A stretch of 64,000 nt of DNA, from positions 62,001 to 126,000 of the forward strand of contig JAHYIY010000003.1 of assembly GCA_019429255.1 (NCBI GenBank). The letters run 5' to 3'. The position numbers and the translations under genes are program-made. Below, piece by piece: positions 17,378 to 27,698 of this stretch; positions within the stretch are counted from its first letter, which is position 1; each line of letters starts with the position of its first letter. The notes beneath the pieces were generated by a model. The model made no database searches. It was not told the origin of the DNA and saw only the letters and a program-made list of their open reading frames with translations. Source of the stretch: Desulfuromonadales bacterium (GTDB lineage Bacteria > Desulfobacterota > Desulfuromonadia > Desulfuromonadales > Geopsychrobacteraceae).

Positions 17378-18148
17378 CTACTTCAACCCATCCAGAACGG
17401 CCATTACTTCAGCGCGCAAATCCTGAGCTGAAGGACTTTTTTCCAGACGCAAAAATTGTTCAAAATGCTCTACTGCCTCGCGGGTACGGTCCTGATCAAG
17501 GCAGATTGAACCAAGAATGAAATATCCCATAGCAACACTTGGGTCCAGTTCCAACCCTTTAAGGCAACAGTTTTCAGCTTCGTCGAGTCTTCCTTCTTCG
17601 TAAAGGGCATCGGCCAGATTCAACAGGGGCTGCGAATCTTCCGGATCAAGTTCGGCGGCTTGTCGATAAAGATCGATGGCAGCATCAAACTTACCTTGTT
17701 GAGCGTAGATATCACCTAGGGCGTTAAGGGCAAAACCCTGATCCGGCTGAATTTTTAAGGCGGCCTGGCACAACGCAACTGCTTCCTCAAACTCATCACG
17801 ACTTAACAGCACCATTGCCTTACAGACATAGGCTTCAACCTCCTGGGGATCCAGGTCGATAATCTGCTGATAGCTTTTAAGGGCTTCATCGGGACGACTA
17901 TACTCAAAATAATAATCCGCCAGAGCAAAAAGCAGATCAATATCCTCTGGATATTTTTCCAGAGCGGTGCCTAAGCATTGATAGGCCTTTTTCTGTGACC
18001 CGCTTTCCAGATAAGCTTCTGCCAGCGCTAGAGTTGCTTCGACAGTTGAATTTTCCTGCAACAGTTTTTCAAAACATTCAATGGCTTTAGGGTAATCACC
18101 CTGTTCAAACGCCTGGGTGCCGGCATCAAACAAACTATCAGCAGTCAT
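17378..18148 (-). CDS. Tetratricopeptide repeat protein
   Basis: 256 residues made almost entirely of about seven TPR units (for example EQGDYPKAIECFEKLL, PDEALKSYQQIIDLDP, GKFDAAIDLYRQAAELDP). No signal peptide or membrane helix is seen, so it is probably a cytoplasmic scaffold for protein-protein contact. Partner unknown. A GGAGAAAA ribosome-binding site precedes ATG at 18148. The gene lies 14 bases after gloA on the same strand and is likely co-transcribed with it. Confidence 0.82.
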   Translation of the reverse strand: MTADSLFDAGTQAFEQGDYPKAIECFEKLLQENSTVEATLALAEAYLESGSQKKAYQCLGTALEKYPEDIDLLFALADYYFEYSRPDEALKSYQQIIDLDPQEVEAYVCKAMVLLSRDEFEEAVALCQAALKIQPDQGFALNALGDIYAQQGKFDAAIDLYRQAAELDPEDSQPLLNLADALYEEGRLDEAENCCLKGLELDPSVAMGYFILGSICLDQDRTREAVEHFEQFLRLEKSPSAQDLRAEVMAVLDGLK

Positions 18149-18162
18149 ATACTTTTCTCCGA

Positions 18163-18552
18163 TCAGGATGGCGTATTGCGAATCACTTCAACCCGAAAGC
18201 CATCGGGGTCGGTGACAAAATAGAAGCGCGGTTTGCCTGCGGTCAACCCCTTAAGAGGGGTTACCGTCAGTCCCATGTCGCTGTGACGTTGGTGCGATCC
18301 CTCGAGATCATCGGTGGCAACGGCCAGATGAGAATAGCCATCACCAATGACGTAGGGCTGTTGCTGATCATAGTTATAGGTCAACTCCAGTTCAAAGGGC
18401 AAACCGGGAGCTTGCAGGTAGGAAAGGGTAAAGCGTCCGTCCGGATAATCTTTTTTGCGTGAAATTTCAAAACCGAAGGCTTCCTGATAAAATCTTTCTG
18501 ATGCTGCAAGGTCCATAACCCGGTAGCAGATATGAATCATTGGGTAGTGCAT
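18163..18552 (-). CDS. gloA: Lactoylglutathione lyase (glyoxalase I)
   Basis: 129 residues, the normal size of bacterial glyoxalase I. The enzyme turns the hemithioacetal of methylglyoxal and glutathione into S-lactoylglutathione. The four metal ligands appear at H7, E56, H75 and E122, matching E. coli H5, E56, H74 and E122. I start at ATG 18552 because AGGAG lies eight bases before it; a longer reading to 18651 would cross the lpxH start region. Many Desulfuromonadales lack glutathione, so the real thiol cofactor is an open question (inference). Confidence 0.88.
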   Translation of the reverse strand: MHYPMIHICYRVMDLAASERFYQEAFGFEISRKKDYPDGRFTLSYLQAPGLPFELELTYNYDQQQPYVIGDGYSHLAVATDDLEGSHQRHSDMGLTVTPLKGLTAGKPRFYFVTDPDGFRVEVIRNTPS

Positions 18553-18585
18553 AACGGTCTCCTTTGAGCAACCATCTATCATTGA

Positions 18586-18614
18586 TTGACAAGCTATCAG
18601 CGGCTCTTTATAGT
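18586..18614 (+). promoter_or_regulatory. lpxH: Near-consensus promoter for lpxH, likely leaderless
   Basis: TTGACA at 18586-18591, 17-base spacer, TATAGT at 18609-18614. The lpxH ATG begins at 18622, seven bases after the -10 box, where transcription should start. Confidence 0.7.
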
Positions 18615-18621
18615 CGCTGCC

Positions 18622-19329
18622 ATGAAAGCGATATTCCTCTCCGATGCCCACCTGCGTAGTGCTGCAGACGATAACTATCAGGACTTGCTGAGCCTGTTAA
18701 AACAGCAGCACGATCTGGATGCCCTGTTTTTACTTGGTGATATCTTTGAGTTCTGGCTGGGTTATGAGTACCTGGTCTTTTCAGCCTACTTACCGCTGTT
18801 GGATCAATTACGCCGCCTTAAAGAAGGCGGAACCAAGCTCTTCTATGTTGAGGGCAATCACGATTTTACCATCGGCCCCTACTTCCGCGACACCCTGGGA
18901 TGCACAGTTATTACCGAGCAGGCACTGATCCATTGGGATAGTCGCAACATTTTGATCTGCCACGGTGATCTGATTCACCCCTCACCTGCCTATTTACGCC
19001 TGCGCAAACTGTGGCGCAGTCCCTTGATTAAATTTCTTGCGCGCCTGATTCATCCGGATCTGGTCTGGAGATTCGGCATCTGGTTGAGTGACAAGGGACA
19101 ACAAAAACGCTCTCATCATAAACAGCAGGATCCCACCCCCTGGTTGCAGGAGTTTAGCACAAACGCAGTAACTGACGCATGTGATCTGGTGATCTGTGGA
19201 CATTTTCATGTCCCGGTATTTTTTCAGCAACATGGTCGCGAGGTGATCGCTCTGGGTGACTGGCAGACAGGTCGCAATTACGCCCAACTGCTTGACGGTA
19301 ACATCAGTATCTTAACTTACCCTGATTGA
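18622..19329 (+). CDS. lpxH: UDP-2,3-diacylglucosamine diphosphatase
   Basis: 235 residues, the size of E. coli LpxH (240). It hydrolyses UDP-2,3-diacylglucosamine to lipid X, the fourth step of lipid A synthesis, at the inner membrane surface. The calcineurin-like metallophosphatase motifs are all visible: SDAHL at 7-11, GDIFEFWLG near 38, GNHDF near 80, HGD near 114 and GHFHVP near 193. No ribosome-binding site precedes ATG 18622; the promoter position suggests a leaderless mRNA. An in-frame start at 18586 would lie inside the promoter. Its last 13 bases overlap the opposing YihY gene. Confidence 0.88.
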   Translation: MKAIFLSDAHLRSAADDNYQDLLSLLKQQHDLDALFLLGDIFEFWLGYEYLVFSAYLPLLDQLRRLKEGGTKLFYVEGNHDFTIGPYFRDTLGCTVITEQALIHWDSRNILICHGDLIHPSPAYLRLRKLWRSPLIKFLARLIHPDLVWRFGIWLSDKGQQKRSHHKQQDPTPWLQEFSTNAVTDACDLVICGHFHVPVFFQQHGREVIALGDWQTGRNYAQLLDGNISILTYPD

Positions 19330-20723
19330 TCTGCAGATTTTTCCTTCTGACGATCAACCGGGCCGTTGACTTCCTGATGGGTGTCTTCCTCATGACTGCG
19401 CAGAACCAGATCCTTTAGTGTGACGGTACCAAACTCGCTATCAACCAGACCGGCAATATGGCTGCAAGTATCCAGTGCAACTTTCGTTTGTCGACGGGGA
19501 TACAGGTACAACACCTCCTCCCCGGCATTTCGTAACATGCTGTAGATATCAGCGACGCTCAGGTTATCGGCATCACGACCAAGCTGATAGCTGGACCAAC
19601 CGGAATGGCTGCTGATTTCAATAATCAACCCAAGGCATTCGAGCTGGGCTAAAATGGCACGACACAAACGCGGGGGAACATAGAGTCGTTTTGCCAGTTC
19701 GTCCTGGTTGATCGCGGGGTCACCACGATGGAAACGGTCAGCCAGGGTCACCAGCAGCGCCAATGCCACCTGCTCGTAACTGTGGCGACTGACTTCATTA
19801 ACGCGCAGATCGCGCGCGCCGGTACGTAGGTTCTGTTTCGCGTAGCAAACCCCAAGACCAAATAAAACAATCACCCAGGACACATAGAGCCAGATCATAA
19901 AGATCGGCAGGGCCGCCATGGTTCCGTAAATCGCATTATAGCGGGCTACGCCAACCTGAAAATGAACATAAGAGAGCTGGGCAATCTGCCACAAGGTTCC
20001 CCCGACAACCCCGCCAATCAGGGCCGCGCGCCATTGAACCTTGATGTTGGACATGAAAACGTACAGCAAGGTGAAGGCTAGCCACATGAAAATAAAAGGG
20101 GTCACCTTAAGGACAAAAACGATCAGTGAACCGATCATCTGCATTTCTAGCAGGTTCTGGGTAAAACTGTGACTGATCAGCGATGAGGTCATGGAGATAG
20201 CACCGATCAGCAACACCGGGCCAACGAGGATGACCGAGAGATAATCGGAAAACCGCCGCAGCAGAGGTCTAAGGGTATTAACACCCCAGACATCATTGAA
20301 AGCCGCTTCGATATTGGTCAGCAGGGAGATCACCGCTACCAGCAGAAACACCAGGCCAATCGCTCCCATTTGAGCAACCTGGGTATTATTGATGTAGCCG
20401 ACAATCGCTTCAGCGACATGACCATCACCGACGTTGAGTTTTTCCAGAATCAATGGTTCAAGCTGATTCTGCACCCCAAACGCTTTAAGCAGCGCGAAGG
20501 TTAACGCCAGAAATGGAACCAGTGACAAGAGGGTGTAATAGGTTAGAGCTGAGGCGCGCAATAAACTGCGGTTGCTGTAAAAATCACGGCTGACCAGAAC
20601 CACCATTTGCAGTTGGCGTAACGCAGTCCGTTTAAGCCATGACATCTCCTGCGGGTTCTGCTCCCAGACCAGATGTTTGAGCTGTTTTTTCCAGCTATTC
20701 TGTTGTGGTGCTGCTTCTACCAT
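19317..20723 (-). CDS. YihY/BrkB family membrane protein
   Basis: 468 residues. The first ~320 form the YihY (BrkB) fold with about six membrane helices and the typical RASALTYYTLLSLVPFLAL at about 56-74 and ARYNAIYGTMAALPIFMIWLY near 265-285. The last ~150 residues are soluble and contain a winged-helix-like part (QDELAKRLYVPPRLCRAILAQLECLGLI). E. coli YihY is about 290 residues and lacks this tail. It was once called RNase BN, a name now withdrawn; the function is unknown. Convergent with lpxH. Confidence 0.85.
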   Translation of the reverse strand: MVEAAPQQNSWKKQLKHLVWEQNPQEMSWLKRTALRQLQMVVLVSRDFYSNRSLLRASALTYYTLLSLVPFLALTFALLKAFGVQNQLEPLILEKLNVGDGHVAEAIVGYINNTQVAQMGAIGLVFLLVAVISLLTNIEAAFNDVWGVNTLRPLLRRFSDYLSVILVGPVLLIGAISMTSSLISHSFTQNLLEMQMIGSLIVFVLKVTPFIFMWLAFTLLYVFMSNIKVQWRAALIGGVVGGTLWQIAQLSYVHFQVGVARYNAIYGTMAALPIFMIWLYVSWVIVLFGLGVCYAKQNLRTGARDLRVNEVSRHSYEQVALALLVTLADRFHRGDPAINQDELAKRLYVPPRLCRAILAQLECLGLIIEISSHSGWSSYQLGRDADNLSVADIYSMLRNAGEEVLYLYPRRQTKVALDTCSHIAGLVDSEFGTVTLKDLVLRSHEEDTHQEVNGPVDRQKEKSADQSG

Positions 20724-20732
20724 TGTCTAGCC

Positions 20733-22145
20733 TCAATCAAGCTCTACCAGTTCAAACACCATGGCCTCATCCTCTAGATCTGTTTGCAGTATACCACTGT
20801 CCCCCACCAGAACAATGTGCAACTGGTCCGGCTGCAGGTAATCACGAGCCACACGCATGATGTCTTCTACCGTCAGTGCTTCAATCTGTTGCTGATAGGT
20901 TTCCAGATAATCATCGGGATAGGCATAGAATTGCAGGCGCATTTTTTGCGTAACCACCGCATGGGTATCTTCAAAAGCAAAAATAAAAGAATTGAGCAGG
21001 CTCTTCTTAGCTGATTCAAGCTCAGAAATTGACGCCCCGGAGACTCTCAATTCCTCGATTATTTCACGCACCATCCGGACAACCTCAATCGCACCATCAT
21101 TTTTGGTTTCACCACTGACAATAAAAAGTTCAGGCAGATAACGTCCGGGTTGAAGCATGGAATAAATGGAATAAGCCAAACCACGGTTGGAACGAATTTC
21201 GCGCATCAGACGCGAATTAAAACCACCGCCACCGAGCAGATAGTTGACCAGGCGCACAGCATGCAGGTCGGGATTGTCTTTGCTGATCCCACGATGACCC
21301 ATGAGCAGAGTGGTCTGGCTCAGTTGGCGATCGATGACGGTAATGCGAGGCGTGGTTGAATCTGGAAGCTCCGGCAAGGTATAATCACCGCTTGTGCCTC
21401 CTTCCCAGTCACCTGCATGCTTATCTATAAGACGTAAAATCTCATCTTCATCGATCGCCCCGGAAATTCCCCACCAGATCTGCCGGGGTTGAAAATACTG
21501 CTGATGGGCAGCAACAAGATCGTCAACGGTCAGGCTCGTTAGTGTGTCAAGGGTAGGTTCGACCCCGAAAGGATGTCCAGGGTTGATAGCGGCGGCCAGA
21601 TAACGGCTGGCGATATCGGCAGGACGGTCATTCCGGCGATGAACATTTTCGATCAGACGCTGCCTGGCCAATTCCACCCTTTCCAGGTCAAAACGTGGTC
21701 GCCGCAGCAGATCAGCAAGCAATTCCATTGCCCGATTTAAATCGCGCTGATGAACGGAAAGATTGATCTGAAAACTGTAGCTGCTACTGCTGACGCTCAG
21801 CTGTGCCGCCATCCGATCAAGTTCTTCCTCGAGTTGCGCCGGAGTCAGTAATACCGTGCCACCGGTTTCCAGCGCCTGGGCAAGCCACTGGGATAAACCG
21901 GTTTTTCCCAGCGGGTCATAGATACTGCCGCCACGTACCATCAAGGTCAGATCGACCAGCGGCAACTCGTCATTTTTTTTCAGGTAAATGCGCATGCCGT
22001 TAACGGTTTGATGTTCCGAAATGCTTGGAAAGACCATCTCCAGAGGTGGAAAAGTCAGTTGATCCGGTCGTTGTGCCGGCGCGGCCTGGGCCGTAACCAG
22101 CAGCAACAGAAAGACAACATGAAGATACAGAAGGGTGGTTTTCAT
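20733..22145 (-). CDS. M16 peptidase homologue, inactive partner subunit
   Basis: 470 residues with an N-terminal signal peptide (cut near AQAAPA), so it is periplasmic. It has the two M16 lobes, but the zinc motif HxxEH is replaced by LSQWLAQALE near residue 85, so it cannot bind zinc. The C-terminal lobe has the RGLAYSIYS region carrying the R/Y substrate pair known from non-catalytic subunits. It should pair with the active subunit encoded just upstream, with which it shares an ATGA overlap. Confidence 0.87.
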   Translation of the reverse strand: MKTTLLYLHVVFLLLLVTAQAAPAQRPDQLTFPPLEMVFPSISEHQTVNGMRIYLKKNDELPLVDLTLMVRGGSIYDPLGKTGLSQWLAQALETGGTVLLTPAQLEEELDRMAAQLSVSSSSYSFQINLSVHQRDLNRAMELLADLLRRPRFDLERVELARQRLIENVHRRNDRPADIASRYLAAAINPGHPFGVEPTLDTLTSLTVDDLVAAHQQYFQPRQIWWGISGAIDEDEILRLIDKHAGDWEGGTSGDYTLPELPDSTTPRITVIDRQLSQTTLLMGHRGISKDNPDLHAVRLVNYLLGGGGFNSRLMREIRSNRGLAYSIYSMLQPGRYLPELFIVSGETKNDGAIEVVRMVREIIEELRVSGASISELESAKKSLLNSFIFAFEDTHAVVTQKMRLQFYAYPDDYLETYQQQIEALTVEDIMRVARDYLQPDQLHIVLVGDSGILQTDLEDEAMVFELVELD

Positions 22146-23632
22146 TGCTCCCCTCCCCGGCTCAAGGTTGCCAGCGTACGATTGTCCTTGTGCAGATAGG
22201 TTGTGACAATCCTTGTAATGTCGGCAGGGTTGACGGCATCCAGTCGATCTTCGTATTCGATCAGATATTGCCAGTCACCAATAATCTGATAGGTTGACAG
22301 CATCCGCGCCAGACCACTATTGGTTCTCATTCCACGCAGCAAGGATGTGGTAATTTGCCGCCGTGCCTTGTCGATCTCCTCTGCAGTTAACGGCTCACTT
22401 AACAGGCGTTGTAACTCGGCTTCCAGCGCCGTTTTTACATCTTTCAGGGCAACATCACGGCGCGGCAACAGACTGAATACCAGCAGGTTGTCGTAACGTG
22501 AACCTGGTGCGCGAAACACACCTACGTCAGTGACCAGTTGTTGCTCAACCACCAACGCCTGATAGAGGCGCGAGGTGCGGCCATGTGATAAGGCCGTGGC
22601 GAGCAGATCAAAAGCATAATCATCAGGATGAGGCACGGTTGGTTTGTGATAGGCAACCATCATGCGCGGTTGCGCATCAAAGTTGACATGAATGCGGCGC
22701 TCACCGCGCTGCTTTGGTTCACGATCGGTAACCGCCGGTACTTTTACCCCGGAGGGCAGATCACCAAAATAGTGCTCGATCAGTGCCAGGGCGTCAGCAC
22801 TCTGAAAAGCACCGACCAGAGTGATGATCATATTAACCGGGGCATAGTAGTCGGCAAAAAACTCACGCATCGCCGGCAAACTGAAACCCTGGATATCGGA
22901 GTCCCAACCAAGGATGGGATGACGATATGGGTGCACCTGGAACGCTGTTGCCAGCATATTTTCGTACAACTTGCCCCCGGGGTTGATATCGACTGCACGA
23001 CGGCGCTCCTCTTGCACCACATCTCGCTCGGTAAAAAACTCACGAAAAACCGCGTTGCGCAGACGATCCGACTCGATCGCCGCCCACAACTCGAGCTTGT
23101 TGGCGGGGAGATTGATCAGGTAACTGGTCTGATCCTTGCTGGTGAACGCGTTAAAACCAACGCCGCCCTGTTCGGCGTAGATGCGTGAGAACTCATCTTT
23201 AACCACCAGTTCCCGGTGTTCAAATTGCAGCTGATGTAAGCGGGCACGCAGGCGCTCAAGCTCATCGGTGTCGACATCAGCTTGTCTTCGCAGGTGGTCA
23301 ATTTTCGCACCGGCTTCTTCGATTTGTTGCAGCAGGGGTAACTCGGCCTCAAAATCGCGTGTTCCCAGGGTGGTGGTGCCCTTAAACAACATATGCTCGA
23401 GCATATGGGCGATACCACGTTGTTGGCTGTCTTCGTTCACCGCACCGACCCTGAAGCTGATGTAGGCGGCAACCGTAGGTGAACTGTGACGTTCCACCAG
23501 CAATACGGTCAGACCATTTTCGAGTTGATGTTCCTGTACCCGGTCAGCGAGACCACCGGCAAGAGCAATAGCCGGGGAGAGCAGCAGACAGAAAAAAATG
23601 AAGACAATAAATACTAATAATCGACGATACAT
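22142..23632 (-). CDS. M16 zinc peptidase, active subunit
   Basis: 496 residues with a signal peptide (residues 1-25, ending near ALA). The inverted zinc motif HMLEH is at 76-80, giving zinc ligands H76 and H80 and catalytic E79. Insulinase-type lobes follow. Unlike short M16B enzymes, an insertion of about 45 charged residues follows the motif (residues ~95-140, likely coiled coil). It probably degrades peptides in the periplasm together with the inactive partner. Precise substrate unknown. Confidence 0.88.
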   Translation of the reverse strand: MYRRLLVFIVFIFFCLLLSPAIALAGGLADRVQEHQLENGLTVLLVERHSSPTVAAYISFRVGAVNEDSQQRGIAHMLEHMLFKGTTTLGTRDFEAELPLLQQIEEAGAKIDHLRRQADVDTDELERLRARLHQLQFEHRELVVKDEFSRIYAEQGGVGFNAFTSKDQTSYLINLPANKLELWAAIESDRLRNAVFREFFTERDVVQEERRRAVDINPGGKLYENMLATAFQVHPYRHPILGWDSDIQGFSLPAMREFFADYYAPVNMIITLVGAFQSADALALIEHYFGDLPSGVKVPAVTDREPKQRGERRIHVNFDAQPRMMVAYHKPTVPHPDDYAFDLLATALSHGRTSRLYQALVVEQQLVTDVGVFRAPGSRYDNLLVFSLLPRRDVALKDVKTALEAELQRLLSEPLTAEEIDKARRQITTSLLRGMRTNSGLARMLSTYQIIGDWQYLIEYEDRLDAVNPADITRIVTTYLHKDNRTLATLSRGGEQ

Positions 23633-23665
23633 TTTATTTACCTCCAGCGCCTGAGGACGCCTGGT

Positions 23666-24568
23666 TCAAAAATCATTTTCGCCAAAATGGGGTAAAACAG
23701 CAGCGGTCTCCTGACGCCCGATTTCGATCAACTCACGCGCCCGTTCAAATTCATAGATAGAGCAGACATTTTTCGGAATTTCAATGACAATATCAGGGGT
23801 GTAGGCAGCCAACTTCAGGCGTGCAATGGTCGATTGCATGGCGTCGAGGCTTTTGGAAATCACATCAAAAAAATTTTGTTCGTCATGAACATTTTTATCG
23901 TTCCCTTTGCGGTGCAGCGATTCAATAAAATGAATAATTTTTTGATGATAACCGCTACTGCTGCCATTTTTGCTGATCGGATCCGGTTGCACAGGGACGA
24001 TGTGTCTGGATTTGCCGCTCAAACTGACCACGATGGTTAAATCGGTATGATCATGCAGGGTTGGCGCAATCGGCACCGGATTCAACAAACCACCATCAAC
24101 CAGGGTTCTGCCATTATAGGTCATCGCCGAAAAAACCGTTGGAAAGGCAATCGACGCCCGAATAGCATCAAATAGAGGGCCACTCGACAGCCAGACCTCC
24201 TTGTTTTCATCAAGATCGGTAGCTACAGCCGTATAGGAGATCGGTAAATCTTGAATATTGCGATCACCAATCAGTTCACGCAGGGTGGAAATAATCCGGT
24301 CCCCTTTGAAAAAGGCGGAGCCACTGAACGACACGTCCAACAGCTTGAGGACATCGAAACGATCCAGGGCTGTGACCCACTGGGTGTAGGTGGACAGGTG
24401 ACCGGCAGCATAGATACCGCCTACCAGCGCCCCCATGGAAGAACCGGAGATAGAGCGGATATTGTATCCCTGCTGTTCAAGTTCCTGAATCACCCCAATA
24501 TGGGCAAGGCCCCGTGCGCCACCACTGCCGAGCACGAGAGAAACGGTTTTCTTTGCTCCTGTTTCCAC
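23666..24568 (-). CDS. Patatin-like phospholipase (RssA type)
   Basis: About 300 residues from GTG 24568. The patatin fold shows the oxyanion loop GSGGARG, the nucleophile elbow GSSMG (serine of the Ser-Asp dyad) and the dyad aspartate in VDGG. These enzymes hydrolyse lipid acyl esters at the membrane. The frame is open to 24724, and ATG 24703 is an alternative start giving about 345 residues, but it has no ribosome-binding site and would overlap the purB promoter. RssA-family proteins usually begin just before VSLVLGSGGARG, which favours 24568. Start uncertain, family certain. Confidence 0.85.
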   Translation of the reverse strand: METGAKKTVSLVLGSGGARGLAHIGVIQELEQQGYNIRSISGSSMGALVGGIYAAGHLSTYTQWVTALDRFDVLKLLDVSFSGSAFFKGDRIISTLRELIGDRNIQDLPISYTAVATDLDENKEVWLSSGPLFDAIRASIAFPTVFSAMTYNGRTLVDGGLLNPVPIAPTLHDHTDLTIVVSLSGKSRHIVPVQPDPISKNGSSSGYHQKIIHFIESLHRKGNDKNVHDEQNFFDVISKSLDAMQSTIARLKLAAYTPDIVIEIPKNVCSIYEFERARELIEIGRQETAAVLPHFGENDF

Positions 24569-24683
24569 GCCAACCTCATTTTGTCCGTTTAGAAATTGTC
24601 GATAGCTTTCATTCAAGGTTAAACTGTCTGATCCTCTTTTGACAAGGGATCCATTTGAAATGACAGAAGAAAAGATAAAGCGG

Positions 24684-24712
24684 TTGCAGCAACGGTAATC
24701 CATCGCTATAGT
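24684..24712 (+). promoter_or_regulatory. purB: Promoter for purB
   Basis: TTGCAG at 24684-24689 and TATAGT at 24707-24712 with a 17-base spacer; the start codon is about 35 bases after the predicted transcription start. Confidence 0.45.
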
Positions 24713-24738
24713 GCCGTTTCGCAAAGGTCAACAGATAA

Positions 24739-26109
<1,371 letters not shown>

Positions 26110-26202
26110 TAAAGGTTAGATGTAACTACTCAGCCCCGATCTTGCGCTGAACAGTGACGATTCATTCAACATCTTCTTGCCGATAAATAAAAAATTAGAA
26201 GT

Positions 26203-26351
26203 CTGTTCAGCACCGGGTCGGGAATCCTATGTCAAGGGATACGATTGTTTCCCGATGGGTCATCCATGAACGCTTTTTGTCGCCGTCCATGGCGACAAAA
26301 ACCCTTGCCACAGGATCCAAAGACCCTGCGCAAGGATAGCTGAATAGTTAC
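26203..26351 (-). repeat. Dispersed foldback repeat R2, copy 2
   Basis: 149 bp, read on the minus strand from GTAACTATTCAGC (26351) to GGTGCTGAACAG (26203). Contains the core hairpin GTCGCC-ATGGAC-GGCGAC and arms GGATCCTGTGGCAAGGG / CCCTTGACATAGGATTCC. It fills most of the 350-base gap between purB and pfkA, whose other parts hold only the pfkA promoter. Confidence 0.8.
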
Positions 26352-26400
26352 AAATTAGAATAGATTCTCTACAATGAAGCGTCTGGTGATTTTAATTATT

Positions 26401-26409
26401 TGTTATAAT
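26401..26409 (+). promoter_or_regulatory. Extended -10 promoter for phosphofructokinase
   Basis: TGT followed by a perfect TATAAT at 26404-26409, an extended -10 element, with no clear -35. Start codon 50 bases downstream. Confidence 0.45.
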
Positions 26410-26458
26410 GATCCGGCGCAATAGTATCATTAATCATCTCCAAACCAGGGAGCAATCA

Positions 26459-27655
26459 ATGACCAATAAAGGAACGATCGGCATCCTTACCGGCGGGGGG
26501 GATGTCCCCGGTCTCAATCCAGCGATCCGCGCTGTCACCATTCGCGCCAAACGTGAAGGTTACCGGGTTATCGGTATCCGCCGCGGTTGGGCGGGGCTGG
26601 TTGAAATTGTCCGTGATGAAAAAGCCGACAACAGCGCCAACTTCATTGAACTGACAACGGATATTGTCAATCGCGCCGGACGGACTGGCGGAACCTTCCT
26701 CCATACTTCGCGCACACGGCCAAGCCACCTGCCGAAGGCCAATCTGCCCGAGCATTTGCGTGACAGCTACACCGATGCGATTAACGATCTGACCCCGGAA
26801 GTATTAAAAAATATCGATTTTCTTGGTCTGGACTTTCTCATTCCCATTGGTGGCGATGACACCCTGAGTTATGCCCAGCGCCTTCATGAAGAGGGGGTCA
26901 AAGTCGTTGCAATTCCCAAAACCATGGACAATGATGTGCCGGGAACAGATTACTGTATCGGCTTCTCAACCTGTGTTACTCGCACTATTGAACTGACCCA
27001 CCGCTTACGCACATCCGCCGGCAGTCATGAACGTTATCTGGTTATCGAGGTCTTCGGACGCTATGCCGGCTTCACTGCACTGCTCCCAACCATGGCCGGC
27101 GCTGCCGATCGCTGCCTGATTCCTGAGCATCCAATTGAAATTGATTTATTGGCAGAATTGGCCACCAAGGATCGCAACCGCAATCCCAGCAAATATTCCG
27201 TTTTGCTGGTTTCTGAAGGGGCGGTGTTGAAAAATGACAAGGAAATGTCATTTGAAAGCAGTGAAGCGGACCAATACGGACACCGCAAGCTCGGTGGTAT
27301 TGGAGACCGGGTCGCTGCACAATTAAAGGAACTCTCGCCGAAATACAATAATGGCCGTACCATTAATGTCTTGAATCAGCGTCTTGGCTACCTGGTTCGT
27401 TGTGGCGAGCCGGATGCTCTGGACTCAATGGTGCCCATGGCCTTCGGCAATCTGGCGCTGGATCTGGTGCTGGCAGGAACTTCCGGCCGGCTGGTAAGTA
27501 TTCATAACGGACGTTATGACACGGTACCGATAACCACCGTCACTGGCCAGAAGAAAATTATCAATGTTGATAAATATTACAACATCGAGCGACTGCGGCC
27601 AAAGTACGAGTCATTTATGCATCAGCCGCTGTTTATTATGACCAGCGACAAGTGA
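26459..27655 (+). CDS. 6-phosphofructokinase, predicted pyrophosphate-type
   Basis: 398 residues of the PfkA family, the step fructose 6-phosphate to fructose 1,6-bisphosphate. The phosphoryl-donor loop reads GGDDT at 131-135 and the next motif is PKTMDND at 153-159. In ATP enzymes such as E. coli PfkA the equivalents are GGDGS and GTIDND (glycines 104 and 124). Aspartate and lysine at those two places mark pyrophosphate-dependent PFKs, so PPi is the predicted donor and the reaction would be reversible. Some such enzymes still use ATP. Start at ATG 26459 has AGGGAG before it; starting at 26408 would lie inside the promoter. Confidence 0.9.
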   Translation: MTNKGTIGILTGGGDVPGLNPAIRAVTIRAKREGYRVIGIRRGWAGLVEIVRDEKADNSANFIELTTDIVNRAGRTGGTFLHTSRTRPSHLPKANLPEHLRDSYTDAINDLTPEVLKNIDFLGLDFLIPIGGDDTLSYAQRLHEEGVKVVAIPKTMDNDVPGTDYCIGFSTCVTRTIELTHRLRTSAGSHERYLVIEVFGRYAGFTALLPTMAGAADRCLIPEHPIEIDLLAELATKDRNRNPSKYSVLLVSEGAVLKNDKEMSFESSEADQYGHRKLGGIGDRVAAQLKELSPKYNNGRTINVLNQRLGYLVRCGEPDALDSMVPMAFGNLALDLVLAGTSGRLVSIHNGRYDTVPITTVTGQKKIINVDKYYNIERLRPKYESFMHQPLFIMTSDK

Positions 27656-27666
27656 ACATTGCAGTG

Positions 27667-27698
27667 CAGTAGGGGCACGGCGCGCCGTGCCCCTACTG
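27667..27698. repeat. Perfect 32-bp palindrome between convergent genes
   Basis: Arms CAGTAGGGGCACGGCG and CGCCGTGCCCCTACTG with no loop. It lies 11 bases after the pfk stop and contains the stop codon (TAG, 27695-27693) of the opposing regulator gene. No T-run follows on either side, so an intrinsic terminator is not clear; it may block read-through from both directions. Confidence 0.75.

Noticed and set aside
24639-24667. TTGACA at 24639-24644 as a purB promoter
   Set aside because: No acceptable -10 box at 16-18 bases; the 24684/24707 pair fits better.
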